DNA of 64,000 nt from Bacillus rhizoplanae (GTDB taxonomy: Bacteria; Bacillota; Bacilli; Bacillales; Bacillaceae_G), in NCBI RefSeq assembly GCF_917563915.1, contig NZ_CAKJTI010000001.1:62001-126000 (forward strand), given 5' to 3'. A model generated the notes under the pieces. It was not told where the DNA came from and did not search any database. It worked only from the letters and a program-made list of their open reading frames with translations. Shown in pieces: positions 54,386 to 62,207 of this stretch. Each line of letters opens with the position of its first letter. Within the stretch, counting starts at the first letter, position 1. A program made the translations under genes and the position numbers.

Positions 54386-55057
54386 CTAATCGTATTTGTC
54401 TCGATTATAGTTGTTTTGATTTGGGTAATTTTGATTTGGGTAATTTTGATTTGGGTAATTTTGATTTGGGTAATTTTGATTTGGGTAATTTTGATTTGGG
54501 TAATTTTGATTTGGATAATTTTGATTTGGATAATTTTGATTTGGGTAATTCTGATTTGGGTAATTTTGATTTGGATAATTCTGATTTGGGTAATTTTGAT
54601 TTGCGTAATTTTGTGAGGATTGAGCGGCATTATTTAATGTATTTGTTAAAAATGGGAGCAAAGCCGCTAATAATTGGTTTGTAACATCTGTATTCAACTG
54701 CCCTTGTCCCTGTGCTTGCCCTTGCCCTTGTTCTTGTCCCTGTGCTTGCCCTTGCCCTTGCTCTTGCTCTTGCCCTTGTTCTTGTCCCTGTGCTTGCTCT
54801 TGTCCCTGCCCCTGTTCTACATCAGTAGACTGCCGATTCGAAGAAGCTGTTTCAGAATCTAAATCAGAGTCTACATTTAAATTTACGCGGGAATTTCCAC
54901 TGTCTGAAATCTGAGCAACATTGTGATTGTGTGTATGTTTTTTTGTAGTTTCTTCTTGTGAGTCAGATCCAGATCCAGATCCAGATTCAGATTCAGATCG
55001 GTTTTCAGTGTATTGGGATCTTCTTCGATAACGATCATAATAATAAAAACACAACAA
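54386..55057 (-). CDS. Low-complexity repeat protein (QG-rich and NYPNQ repeats)
   Basis: A 223-residue protein: basic/tyrosine head ([14 protein letters not shown]), Ser/Gly/Glu run, His patch (KKHTHNHN), motif [13 protein letters not shown] (about residue 50), ~45 residues of Gln-Gly/Glu repeats, a helix ([20 protein letters not shown]), then about 12 NYPNQ repeats. TTG 55057 (or 55054) follows AAGGAGAGGG. The make-up is that of a structural, possibly spore-surface or extracellular polymer-forming protein; unproven. Confidence 0.72.
   Translation of the reverse strand: MLCFYYYDRYRRRSQYTENRSESESGSGSGSDSQEETTKKHTHNHNVAQISDSGNSRVNLNVDSDLDSETASSNRQSTDVEQGQGQEQAQGQEQGQEQEQGQGQAQGQEQGQGQAQGQGQLNTDVTNQLLAALLPFLTNTLNNAAQSSQNYANQNYPNQNYPNQNYPNQNYPNQNYPNQNYPNQNYPNQNYPNQNYPNQNYPNQNYPNQNYPNQNNYNRDKYD
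54412..54606. repeat. 15 bp tandem repeat (about 12-13 units)
   Basis: Units of GTAATTTTGATTTGG with small changes (GGATAATT, ATTCTG), encoding NYPNQ on the minus strand. Contiguous without spacers. Confidence 0.95.
54700..54820. repeat. Gln/Gly-coding degenerate repeat
   Basis: Repeated CTTGCCCTTG / CTTGTCCCTG hexa- to dodecamers encoding alternating Gln-Gly, Gln-Glu and Gln-Ala in the repeat protein. Confidence 0.85.
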
Positions 55058-55165
55058 TACCCTCTCCTTTATGAACTATAGAAATTGTCTATATCAATAC
55101 TTTATGTGAAAATAGAGAATATGTATGGACAAATTAACTATCATTTAGGATAGTTTTTTATCATG

Positions 55166-55354
55166 TCACAACATAAGTTGATAAGAAATTATTATATTTA
55201 CATTAGGATGATTATGGGAAATTACAGCATCAAGGTATGTATATGTAGTGTTCTTGTTGTTGGGTTTTTTAGCGGTGTGATTGTTATGTAATAAGATGAT
55301 TAGAAATGTAGCGATTATGAGTACTTTTTTTGGAATCGCTTGTTTATCCCGCAT
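55166..55354 (-). CDS. Possible small exported protein, start supplied by a bcr1-like element
   Basis: An open frame of 62 residues: RDKQAIPKKVLIIATFLIIL looks like a signal sequence, followed by HTAKKPNNKNTTYTYLDAVI and SHNHPNVNIIISYQLML. The ATG at 55354 lies inside the terminal hairpin of element M, so the original 5' end may have been lost. Coding status uncertain. Confidence 0.4.
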   Translation of the reverse strand: MRDKQAIPKKVLIIATFLIILLHNNHTAKKPNNKNTTYTYLDAVISHNHPNVNIIISYQLML

Positions 55355-55498
55355 TAACGGGCAGTAAGCCCCCCACCTCAAGATTGAGAGAGAAGCAAAG
55401 AAGATAGGTGGGGAAAACTGCCCGTAAAAGCCCGATTGGTTCAACTAACCCTCAGTGGGGGATGAAGAAAACCCCCACTGAGGGAAGTTTTACTTTAT
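55343..55498 (+). repeat. bcr1-like element, copy M (156 bp)
   Basis: Forward copy with TTTAT at 55343-55347 and 55494-55498. It shows CCCGCATTAACGGGCAGTAAG (minus a base here), CCCACCTCAAGATTGAGAG and the hairpin CCCTCAGTGGGGG / CCCCCACTGAGGG, in which A-T of other copies is C-G. Confidence 0.93.
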
Positions 55499-55501
55499 CC
55501 C

Positions 55502-55525
55502 TTCACTGATGGGATTTCATTTTAT
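55502..55525 (+). repeat. Second bcr1-like tail fragment next to copy M
   Basis: TTCACTGATGGGATTTCATT followed by TTAT resembles the 3' end of the element (CCACTGATGGAAGTTTCACTTTAT). It suggests an older copy existed at the same place. Confidence 0.55.
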
Positions 55526-55646
55526 TAGCAGCTGTGTGTTGGCCGGGAAAATAAAAAATTGATTGAAAGAAGTCAGAAAATAGTCACACTTCGACACGTT
55601 TATATATCCATTTTTTGTTATAGTAAAAAGAAAAGGGGGAAAAAAC

Positions 55647-55940
55647 ATGTATACATTTAAAATTGTTTCAGATCGTGAAGCTGTTTATCAGTTTGCGAGT
55701 TATGCTCAAGTTGTACAAGGGGTAGAAAGTGTATATGTGGAAGTAGGTGAACCTTTGTATGAGCGTCCTCTTATGAAGTTTTATGTTCATGTCTCCATAA
55801 AACAAGAGTATGAACAAGCAAAAGCGTTGCGTGAAATCGCACGTTTAGTAGAATTAGGACGTTTTACATACGTACATTACCGAGATGAAGAAATTGAAAG
55901 AGCATTTGAAGAAGTAAAATATGAGAGCCGTGTAGGCTAG
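55647..55940 (+). CDS. Conserved hypothetical protein
   Basis: A 97-residue soluble protein (YTFKIVSDREAVYQFASYAQ, then VEVGEPLYERPLMKFYVHVS) with an alternating alpha/beta pattern and no recognised domain. AAAGGGGGAAAA precedes ATG 55647. Single gene between two bcr1-like elements. Confidence 0.65.
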   Translation: MYTFKIVSDREAVYQFASYAQVVQGVESVYVEVGEPLYERPLMKFYVHVSIKQEYEQAKALREIARLVELGRFTYVHYRDEEIERAFEEVKYESRVG

Positions 55941-55954
55941 ATAATAAGGAAGGA

Positions 55955-55984
55955 AGAGGCTAATGTGAATTAGCTTCTTTTTTT
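55955..55984 (+). terminator. Terminator directly followed by bcr1-like element N
   Basis: AGAGGCTAA-TGTGAA-TTAGCTTCT plus T-run; the element's TTTAT starts one base after the T-run. Confidence 0.85.
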
Positions 55985-55985
55985 G

Positions 55986-56143
55986 TTTATCCCGCATTAA
56001 CGGGCAGTAAGCCCCCCACCTCAAGATTCAAAGAGAAGCAAAGAAGATAGGTGGGGGGAAAACTGCCCGTAAAAGCCCGATTGGTTCAACTAACCATCAG
56101 TGGGGGATGGAAAAAACCCCCACTGATGGAAGTTTCACTTTAT
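55986..56143 (+). repeat. bcr1-like element, copy N (158 bp)
   Basis: Forward copy with TTTAT at both ends, ACGGGCAGT / ACTGCCCGT pairing, and the perfect hairpin CCATCAGTGGGGG / CCCCCACTGATGG. Nearly identical to copy M. Confidence 0.94.
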
Positions 56144-56223
56144 GAAAATATTTTTATATGTATCAAACAAATAAAGAAGGAATTTTGCTATGATAGGAGA
56201 GGAAAAGAAAGGGGAGTTATGTA

Positions 56224-56673
56224 ATGGGGTATATACAGGAACTAAGGGAATTAGTTGGAACAAAACCACTTATTATAGTAGGCTCAGCAATTATTGTTTT
56301 AAATGAAAAGAATGAAGTATTATTACAACTTCGTTCTGATACATATGATTGGGGATTGCCAGGGGGAGCAATGGAGCTAGGAGAAACAATTGAAGAAACA
56401 GCAGAGAGAGAATTAAGAGAAGAAACAGGTTTAAAAGCAGATTTCTTACAATTTCTTGGTGTGCTCTCTGGGCAGGATTTATATTATCGTTATCCGCATG
56501 GAGACGAAATTTATAATGTAATCAATGCATTTCAAGCACATCACGTATATGGTGAAATAGAATGTGATGAAGAAGGGGTAGACATTCGGTATTTTCCAAT
56601 TGATAAGTTACCGAAATTAAATACAACAACAGAAAAAATCCTTCAAAAATTTTTATTAGCATTAACAGAGTAG
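56224..56673 (+). CDS. Nudix hydrolase
   Basis: A 149-residue Nudix-fold pyrophosphohydrolase with the complete box in PGGAMELGETIEETAEREL plus REETGL. The N-terminal region (PLIIVGSAIIVLNEKNEVLL) is typical of small MutT-like enzymes acting on nucleotides or nucleotide sugars; substrate unknown. GGGAG precedes ATG 56224. Confidence 0.88.
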   Translation: MGYIQELRELVGTKPLIIVGSAIIVLNEKNEVLLQLRSDTYDWGLPGGAMELGETIEETAERELREETGLKADFLQFLGVLSGQDLYYRYPHGDEIYNVINAFQAHHVYGEIECDEEGVDIRYFPIDKLPKLNTTTEKILQKFLLALTE

Positions 56674-56820
56674 GAAGAAGAATGAACCTTCTTTCTATTT
56701 TTTATTATATTAAATATTTTGATTTCTTAGTTACCTCATAATATAATAGATATAGATATACATCTTATGTTATTCCATCCAAAAATTTACTAGGATACAT
56801 AGGAGAGGGGAAAGTACAAG

Positions 56821-57996
56821 ATGCGCAATGTAGTCATTACAGCTGCAGTTCGTTCACCAATTGGAACATTTGGAGGAGCTTTCAAAAATGTAAAACCGAC
56901 TGAACTAATGGTTCCTGTATTGCAGGAAGCTGCGAAAAGAGGCGGTGTTTTGCCGCACGAAGTAGATGAAGTGATTTTAGGTCACTGTATTCAACGAACA
57001 GATGAGGCAAATACAGCAAGAACAGCAGCGCTTATGGCGGGATTTCCTGATACAGTTACAGGTTACACAATTCAGCGTCAATGTGCTTCGGGTATGCAGG
57101 CATTAATTTCAGCAGCAATGCAAATTCAATTAGGTGTAAGTGATGTTGTTGTTGCAGGTGGAGTAGAAACGATGAGCTCTAGTCCATATGTATTGAAAGA
57201 GAACCGCTGGGGACAACGACTACAACACGGAGAAATTCGTGATATGGTGTGGGAAGTGCTAGAAGATCCAACGAATCATATTATGATGGGTGAAACTGCG
57301 GAAAATCTTGCTGAGCAATATGAAATTTCTCGTGAAGAACAGGATGAAGTAGCAGTGTTAAGTCATCAACGTGCCATTCATGCAATCGAAGCGGGCTATT
57401 TTGACGAGCAAATTGTGCCGATTACGATAAAGGAACGTAGAAAAGAGATTGTTGTTTCCAAAGATGAACATCCTCGTGCAGATATTACGTTAGAAAAACT
57501 TTCGGGTTTAAAAGCAGCTTTTCGTAAGGGTGGAACAGTAACCGCAGGAAACGCATCGGGTATTAATGACGGAAGCGCAGCGTTAGTACTAATGAGTGAA
57601 GAAAAAGCGAAAGAAAAAGGGCTGCAACCGTTAGTGAGAATCGTAGGATACTCTATGGCAGGGGTAGATCCTAAAATTATGGGAATCGGTCCAGCACCAG
57701 CAATTCGAAAAGGACTGGAAAATGTAAATTGGTCAGTAAACGATGCGGATTTATTTGAAATTAATGAAGCATTTGCTGCGCAATATTTAGCAGTAGAAAA
57801 AGAATTGGGCTTAAATCGTGAAAAAGTGAATGTAAATGGTAGTGGAATCAGTCTTGGACATCCAATTGGATGTACAGGTGCACGTATTACAGTAAGCTTG
57901 ATTCATGAATTAAGAAGACAAGGACTTGAAAAGGGAATTGCTTCTCTTTGTGTCGGCGGCGGTATGGGAGCAGCGTTATTTATAGAAGCACTATAA
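56821..57996 (+). CDS. Acetyl-CoA acetyltransferase (thiolase)
   Basis: A 391-residue thiolase condensing or cleaving acetoacetyl-CoA. The acylated Cys is in QRQCASGMQALISAAM (about residue 88), followed by ALFEINEAFAAQYLAVEKEL, GSGISLGHPIGCTGARITVS and the final ASLCVGGGMGAALF. Length and motifs fit biosynthetic thiolases. GGAGAGGGG precedes ATG 56821. Monocistronic, with a strong terminator. Confidence 0.94.
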   Translation: MRNVVITAAVRSPIGTFGGAFKNVKPTELMVPVLQEAAKRGGVLPHEVDEVILGHCIQRTDEANTARTAALMAGFPDTVTGYTIQRQCASGMQALISAAMQIQLGVSDVVVAGGVETMSSSPYVLKENRWGQRLQHGEIRDMVWEVLEDPTNHIMMGETAENLAEQYEISREEQDEVAVLSHQRAIHAIEAGYFDEQIVPITIKERRKEIVVSKDEHPRADITLEKLSGLKAAFRKGGTVTAGNASGINDGSAALVLMSEEKAKEKGLQPLVRIVGYSMAGVDPKIMGIGPAPAIRKGLENVNWSVNDADLFEINEAFAAQYLAVEKELGLNREKVNVNGSGISLGHPIGCTGARITVSLIHELRRQGLEKGIASLCVGGGMGAALFIEAL

Positions 57997-58039
57997 GAAA
58001 CAAAACCAGCTAATGTGTTCATTAGCTGGTTTTGTTTCT
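57996..58039 (+). terminator. Terminator after the thiolase gene
   Basis: Perfect 20 bp arms: AGAAACAAAACCAGCTAATG / CATTAGCTGGTTTTGTTTCT with a TGTT loop. Confidence 0.88.
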
Positions 58040-58341
58040 GTATGAAATAGTCTCCCTCGATCTTCAAACAGAGTTTCACCGTTTGATAATACTCTGTTTC
58101 TTCTAAAGTAACTTCTTGTATTTTTCCTAATATAAGCAATACATAGTTGCATCTAGGTACACCATTAAAGTTGGAGAATGTGTAGTTATATTCAAAGTAG
58201 ATTATATTTTCAAAATAGCAGAAAAGACAAGGATTAGACAACTTATTAATAAAAAATTAAGGACATTAAATACAGAATCTTTTTAGTCCTATATTGCATT
58301 GTTCTCGGTTGAAGTGTAATAATGAAGAGTTATATCATTTA
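58040..58341. other. Gene-free stretch, possible decayed leftward gene
   Basis: On the minus strand 58040-58241 is open and protein-like (SNFNGVPRCNYVLLILGKIQ, VTLEETEYYQTVKLCLKIEG), but no ribosome-binding site is clear and the frame runs into the thiolase gene. It may be a pseudogene; nothing else is seen. Confidence 0.35.
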
Positions 58342-58475
58342 TTTATCCCGCGTTAACGGACAGTAAGACCCTCACCTCAAGATTCAGAAAAAAACAAAGA
58401 AGATAGGTGGGGGATAACTGTCCGTAAAAGTTCGATTGGTTCGACTAACCCTTAATGAAGGAAGTTTCACTTTAT
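58342..58475 (+). repeat. bcr1-like element, copy O (134 bp, shortened 3' hairpin)
   Basis: TTTAT ends at 58342-58346 and 58471-58475. ACGGACAGT pairs with ACTGTCCGT, a compensated G-C to A-T change relative to copies E, M and N. The CAGTGGGGG hairpin is reduced to CCTTAATGAAGG. Confidence 0.92.
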
Positions 58476-58548
58476 ATTTAGAGAGAAAATAATTAGTATA
58501 ATTATATTTAATGGTTGTTTCATAGCATGTAATGATAGGAGTAAGACA

Positions 58549-59292
58549 ATGAAAATATGGAACGTATTTTGTATTTTATGTAGTTTTGTTATTGTTTTAA
58601 GTGGTTGTGCTCAGCATGAAAAAGTGAAGCAGCCGAAGAAACAGGCCATTCCAGAAACGAATGAATACGGCGGCATACAATTAACAAAAGTGGGACAAGA
58701 GATTAAAGAAAAAAATTGGGGTACTCTAAAATTAGAACAAATCAAACATGTAAATGAAACATTTACAGTTGGAACAATGAAAATCTATGTAGAAAATGTG
58801 AGAGTTATTACACTATCGAATATGGAAGATGAAACAAAAGAGATGTTGGAAATGTATACAAAATTAAGTCCAGAAGAAGTACAACGTCGTTTAGGTGAGA
58901 CACTGGACCAAGCAGAGGCAGAATGGTATGCATCATTAAGTGGACAAGATATTGGTGATACTGCTAAATATGTTGAAATTACATATAAGGTTGAAAATAC
59001 AGGAGACAAAGAGATGCAGTTCTTTTCTATGAATGATGTAACTGTAAATGAAACGCAACAATTTCATGTACCAAAACAAAACTTCTTATATGCAGAAGAC
59101 ACGTTTGTTGGTACAAAAAGTGTAACGAGAGAGGATTATAGTTCTGGTGAAATAAGGGAAGGGTTAATTGGTCTTTTACTAAGTGATAATAATGAAAAAA
59201 TAAAAAGGATTTCTTTTACAACAGATGTACTTGCAACAGGCGATACACATCAGAAAATAGCAGAACCACAAACATTTACCATTTCACTATAA
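58549..59292 (+). CDS. Lipoprotein with DUF4352-like domain
   Basis: A 247-residue lipoprotein: signal WNVFCILCSFVIVLSGCAQ with lipobox LSGC, then a linker and an Ig-like/DUF4352-like region (TVGTMKIYVENVRVITLSN, KYVEITYKVENTGDKEMQFF). Probably anchored outside the cytoplasmic membrane; function unknown. GGAG precedes ATG 58549. Confidence 0.78.
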   Translation: MKIWNVFCILCSFVIVLSGCAQHEKVKQPKKQAIPETNEYGGIQLTKVGQEIKEKNWGTLKLEQIKHVNETFTVGTMKIYVENVRVITLSNMEDETKEMLEMYTKLSPEEVQRRLGETLDQAEAEWYASLSGQDIGDTAKYVEITYKVENTGDKEMQFFSMNDVTVNETQQFHVPKQNFLYAEDTFVGTKSVTREDYSSGEIREGLIGLLLSDNNEKIKRISFTTDVLATGDTHQKIAEPQTFTISL

Positions 59293-59311
59293 CAGTGAAA
59301 TGGTTTTTTCT
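59278..59311 (+). terminator. Terminator overlapping the lipoprotein gene end
   Basis: ACCATTTCACT-ATAAC-AGTGAAATGGT followed by TTTTTTC. Confidence 0.88.
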
Positions 59312-59387
59312 TAATTGTTAGTAGGACAGGAAATATGTCGTTTTGTAGAGAATTTATATACATATAGCGTTTAGGAGGGAAATGAAA

Positions 59388-59585
59388 ATGCAGAAGGGAT
59401 GCTACGTATGTGGTAATAAAGAAGTAGAAACAGGTACTATGTCACCTTATATAGAAAGCAATATTGGAAGTTATATTGTTCCGTTCGCAGAAATGACAGC
59501 AGAAGTGGCAATATGTAAGAATTGCGGAGCTGTTATAACGATGAAACAAGAACATATAGAGTATAATCAAAGGAGAGAGAAGTAA
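59388..59585 (+). CDS. Small zinc-ribbon protein
   Basis: A 65-residue protein with two CxxC knuckles (GCYVCGNKE and ICKNCGAVIT), likely binding one zinc ion. ATG 59388 is preferred because AGGAGGGA lies seven bases before it; ATG 59382 is too close. Followed five bases later by an acetyltransferase gene, probably co-transcribed. Confidence 0.75.
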   Translation: MQKGCYVCGNKEVETGTMSPYIESNIGSYIVPFAEMTAEVAICKNCGAVITMKQEHIEYNQRREK

Positions 59586-59590
59586 ACGTA

Positions 59591-60100
59591 ATGTATATTG
59601 TCAAAGCAAATCTACATGATGCAAAAGAACTTGCACGCGTTCATGTTGATAGTTGGAGAGAAACATATGAAGGCATTATGCCAAAAGAAGTGTTAGATAA
59701 AAAATCGTATGAGAAACGAGAAGCATTGTGGAAACAAATATTACAGAAGCAGCAGTCGCATGTTTATGTTGCCAAAACAATTGATGGGAAAATAATTGGT
59801 TTTGCAGATGGCGGGAAAGAGCGAACTGGTAAATATGAGTATGACGGAGAGTTATATGCGATATATATTTTACGGGCATATCAGCGTAACAAACTTGGAA
59901 AAAGATTGATAAAAGCGGTGGCAGCAGATTTATATAAGAATGGATATCGTTCTATGCTTGTTTGGGTAGTAGCGAACAATCCGTCTAAATATTTTTATGA
60001 GGCGTTACAAGCTTCTTTTGTAGATGAGAAGGATATTGAAGAATTATACATAAAAGAACTTGCATACGGTTGGAAAGATATACAAACTCTTTTCATATAA
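59591..60100 (+). CDS. GNAT-family N-acetyltransferase
   Basis: A 169-residue acetyltransferase (IVKANLHDAKELARVHVDSW, acetyl-CoA motif AYQRNKLGKRLIKAVAADL, then SMLVWVVANNPSKYFYEAL). Similar to small-molecule or protein acetyltransferases of bacilli; substrate unknown. GGAGAGAAG precedes ATG 59591. Confidence 0.88.
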   Translation: MYIVKANLHDAKELARVHVDSWRETYEGIMPKEVLDKKSYEKREALWKQILQKQQSHVYVAKTIDGKIIGFADGGKERTGKYEYDGELYAIYILRAYQRNKLGKRLIKAVAADLYKNGYRSMLVWVVANNPSKYFYEALQASFVDEKDIEELYIKELAYGWKDIQTLFI

Positions 60101-60180
60101 TACAATTCCCGGCAACGGCCTGCTCGTTTTATTACTTCGTGAATATAATGAAGTGAATAGAGTGAAAGGAGAGACAATCC

Positions 60181-60558
60181 GTGAGAATATTCACGGTTTT
60201 GGTCGGGTTTATTGTAGCCGCTTGCTTTCAAATAGGATTATTATGTATGTTACAACGAATCGAGCAACTATCACTTCCTCATCTTCTATATGAACTGGTA
60301 TATGTAGGGGCATTATTTGGATTTGGAATGGGTATTGCGCATTATTTCTATAAACATAAGATTTATATACTTATAATCGTATTCGTCTTTTTATACGGAT
60401 GGGGATATTATCGTTATAACGACAGAGTTCAAAGCATTTTACAACTGCACATTGTATCGATTCAACATGCATTACTGTTATTATTTTGTATTATGTTTGG
60501 AACCATTGTTTATAGAATGTTGTTTTATAAAGAAAATATAGAGAAAAAGGTCAGATGA
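60181..60558 (+). CDS. Membrane protein of unknown function
   Basis: A 125-residue protein with four helices (FTVLVGFIVAACFQIGLLCM; LVYVGALFGFGMGIAHYFY; IYILIIVFVFLYGWGYY; ALLLLFCIMFGTIVYRMLFY). GTG 60181 follows GAAAGGAGAG. No family recognised. Confidence 0.7.
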   Translation: MRIFTVLVGFIVAACFQIGLLCMLQRIEQLSLPHLLYELVYVGALFGFGMGIAHYFYKHKIYILIIVFVFLYGWGYYRYNDRVQSILQLHIVSIQHALLLLFCIMFGTIVYRMLFYKENIEKKVR

Positions 60559-60580
60559 AATATCTCATTTGACCTTTTTT
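60544..60580. terminator. Bidirectional terminator
   Basis: AAAAAGGTCA / TGACCTTTTTT arms, between the membrane protein gene and the leftward lipoprotein gene. Confidence 0.8.
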
Positions 60581-61013
60581 AAGATTGTTGTTTTTCTTTT
60601 GTAAGGTAAGTTTTTACACTTTGTAATTGGAGTTGTTCAGGGAGACGAAATTCTTGTTTTTGTTCTTCAAATTGTTTTTTTGTATAGGGACCAAACCGGC
60701 GGTTATTTTTCAAATCGATAATCCAATAATTTTCTGTCGCTTGATTAGTAATAGAAGCATCAGGGTTATTAGGGTCATCTGTTTGCTCTATTTGTTTTGC
60801 TAAAATATAATTGTCGTTCCAGGCAATTTCTACAATTTCTGGTGGAATATATTGAGAGGCGTACAAGGCATCTGTTTTAGGGAAAAGTTCTAGTGCATTA
60901 CCGGAAACATTAATGAGCTCATATTCATCCCCAATGCTGTAATGAGATGGATTAAAATTTGTTGTACAACTAGTTAAAAATATGAGAGAGCAAACGATGA
61001 TGAATCGTTTCAA
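60579..61013 (-). CDS. Lipoprotein of unknown function
   Basis: A 144-residue product with a short signal (KRFIIVCSLIFLTSCTTNF, lipobox LTSC) and a mature region with DIKNNRRFGPYTKKQFEEQK-like sequence typical of small Bacillus lipoproteins. Monocistronic, transcribed leftward. Confidence 0.75.
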   Translation of the reverse strand: MKRFIIVCSLIFLTSCTTNFNPSHYSIGDEYELINVSGNALELFPKTDALYASQYIPPEIVEIAWNDNYILAKQIEQTDDPNNPDASITNQATENYWIIDLKNNRRFGPYTKKQFEEQKQEFRLPEQLQLQSVKTYLTKEKQQS

Positions 61014-61159
61014 TATGAGCTCCTCCTTCTGAAATGTGATTGATACATATTTTACAGGAAAAGAAAATAAAACACCAATTCATGAGTTGTTTACAACTGT
61101 TTTTAGACATGATACGATGAAACGGTTAATAAAGGATAGAAAAAAGGAGTCGACACAAC

Positions 61160-61615
61160 ATGAAGCTGAAAATACATCAACCAGTGATTGTTATAAACCG
61201 TCTAGCTGCTGCAATGATCGATATGTTTTTCATTTCTGTTTCGTATGGTGTTATAGTCGCAATTACAACAGGAAACTATAAAGCAATTTTGAATCGTTTT
61301 AATGTGAGTTCAGGAGACATCCGTTATGACCTTGGGCTTTCATTTTTATTAATGGCGCTTTATTTTATAATTCTACCATTTATTTGGAATGGAAATACAC
61401 TAGGGAAAAAAGTTACACGTACAAAACTTGTATCACTTACAAGTGAAAAGTTAACGTTAGGAATATTAACAATGAGATTTATTGTATTGTTAGTACCAAA
61501 TATCTTATTTCTCGGAATTCCGGTGATATGTAATATATACATGATGTTGATTAGAAGTGATAATCGTGGCTTTCATGATCTTATAGTAAAAACTAAAGTT
61601 ATAAGTGTTGTGTAG
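61160..61615 (+). CDS. RDD-family membrane protein
   Basis: A 151-residue RDD protein with the family Arg-Asp pair in VINRLAAAMIDMFFISVSYG and helices around LGLSFLLMALYFIILPFIW and FIVLLVPNILFLGIPVICN, with GNTLGKKVTRTKLV between. RDD proteins may transport ions or solutes. AAGGAG is about 11 bases before ATG 61160. Confidence 0.85.
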   Translation: MKLKIHQPVIVINRLAAAMIDMFFISVSYGVIVAITTGNYKAILNRFNVSSGDIRYDLGLSFLLMALYFIILPFIWNGNTLGKKVTRTKLVSLTSEKLTLGILTMRFIVLLVPNILFLGIPVICNIYMMLIRSDNRGFHDLIVKTKVISVV

Positions 61616-61617
61616 AG

Positions 61618-61644
61618 AAAGGGAAGTAGTTGCTTCCCTTTTTT
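61618..61644 (+). terminator. Terminator after the RDD gene
   Basis: AAAGGGAAG-TAGTTG-CTTCCCTTTTTT. Confidence 0.85.
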
Positions 61645-61763
61645 AATTTGAAAATATTTGTTTGTATAATTTGGTACAGGGGAAATATGAAAGAACTAGT
61701 CATACTAACATTAAAGATTTTGTCAGCACAATGGAGGATACTATGAATTTGGTTAAATAGGAA

Positions 61764-61810
61764 ATGATTGAATAAAAATCAACTTGAATTATAAAAATAT
61801 TTTTATTCAG
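61764..61810. other. AT-rich inverted repeat upstream of the candidate small RNA
   Basis: TGAATAAAAAT and ATTTTTATTCA arms ~25 bases apart in otherwise featureless sequence (61645-61840). Confidence 0.5.
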
Positions 61811-61842
61811 TCTAAATTTTTACAAAATTCGATATATTTAAT

Positions 61843-61928
61843 TGGTATAATAGAATTTATATAGGACAGGCATCTCCTATATAGTACCCTCCATATTGAT
61901 GGCGCGTCCTGGAAAGGCGCGCTTTTTT
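61843..61928 (+). ncRNA. Candidate small RNA or leader with terminator
   Basis: An extended -10 promoter TGGTATAAT (61843-61851) precedes a ~70-base unit: hairpin TATATAGGA...TCCTATATA, a C-rich single strand (GTACCCTCC), then the GC hairpin GCGCGTCC...GGCGCGC followed by TTTTTTA (to 61928). No open frame lies inside. Could be an independent small RNA or an attenuating leader of the 32-residue gene at 62010. Confidence 0.5.
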
Positions 61929-62009
61929 ATAATTAATAGACTGAAAATTAAGAAAATGTTATTATTTATAATAAAGAGTTCATGTTTCTTCACATTGGGA
62001 GGGAGCGAA

Positions 62010-62108
62010 ATGACAGGAGAAAGTTTATTATTTTGGGGAATTCTTATTTTTATTGGTCTAGTTTTTGATCAGTATAATAGTAAGAAAAAAGGGAAAATTC
62101 GAAAGTAA
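62010..62108 (+). CDS. Small membrane peptide
   Basis: A 32-residue peptide with one helix (ESLLFWGILIFIGLVFDQY) and a very basic tail (SKKKGKIRK). GGGAGGGAG precedes ATG 62010, so translation is likely. No family recognised; downstream of the candidate small RNA. Confidence 0.65.
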   Translation: MTGESLLFWGILIFIGLVFDQYNSKKKGKIRK

Positions 62109-62207
62109 GCGATTATATTATATGTATCTATCTTTTCCTGCTTGCGGATGCTTCGAAAAAAGGAGTATACTGTATGACGGTAAGACTAACCAGAAGGAGT
62201 AATGACG

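Noticed and set aside
54412-54606. Possible CRISPR array
   Set aside because: The 15 bp units are contiguous with no spacers and keep a coding frame; it is a protein repeat. No cas genes are present.
54358-54684. Rightward open frames rich in Ile/Trp/Leu and in Asn/Phe/Asp across the repeat
   Set aside because: They are antisense or frame-shifted readings of the 15 bp repeat; the leftward frame has a ribosome-binding site and non-repeat domains.
57903-58241. Leftward 112-codon gene overlapping the thiolase end
   Set aside because: Half of it is antisense to the thiolase gene and the perfect terminator; only the outer part looks protein-like, so it is noted as a possible relic only.
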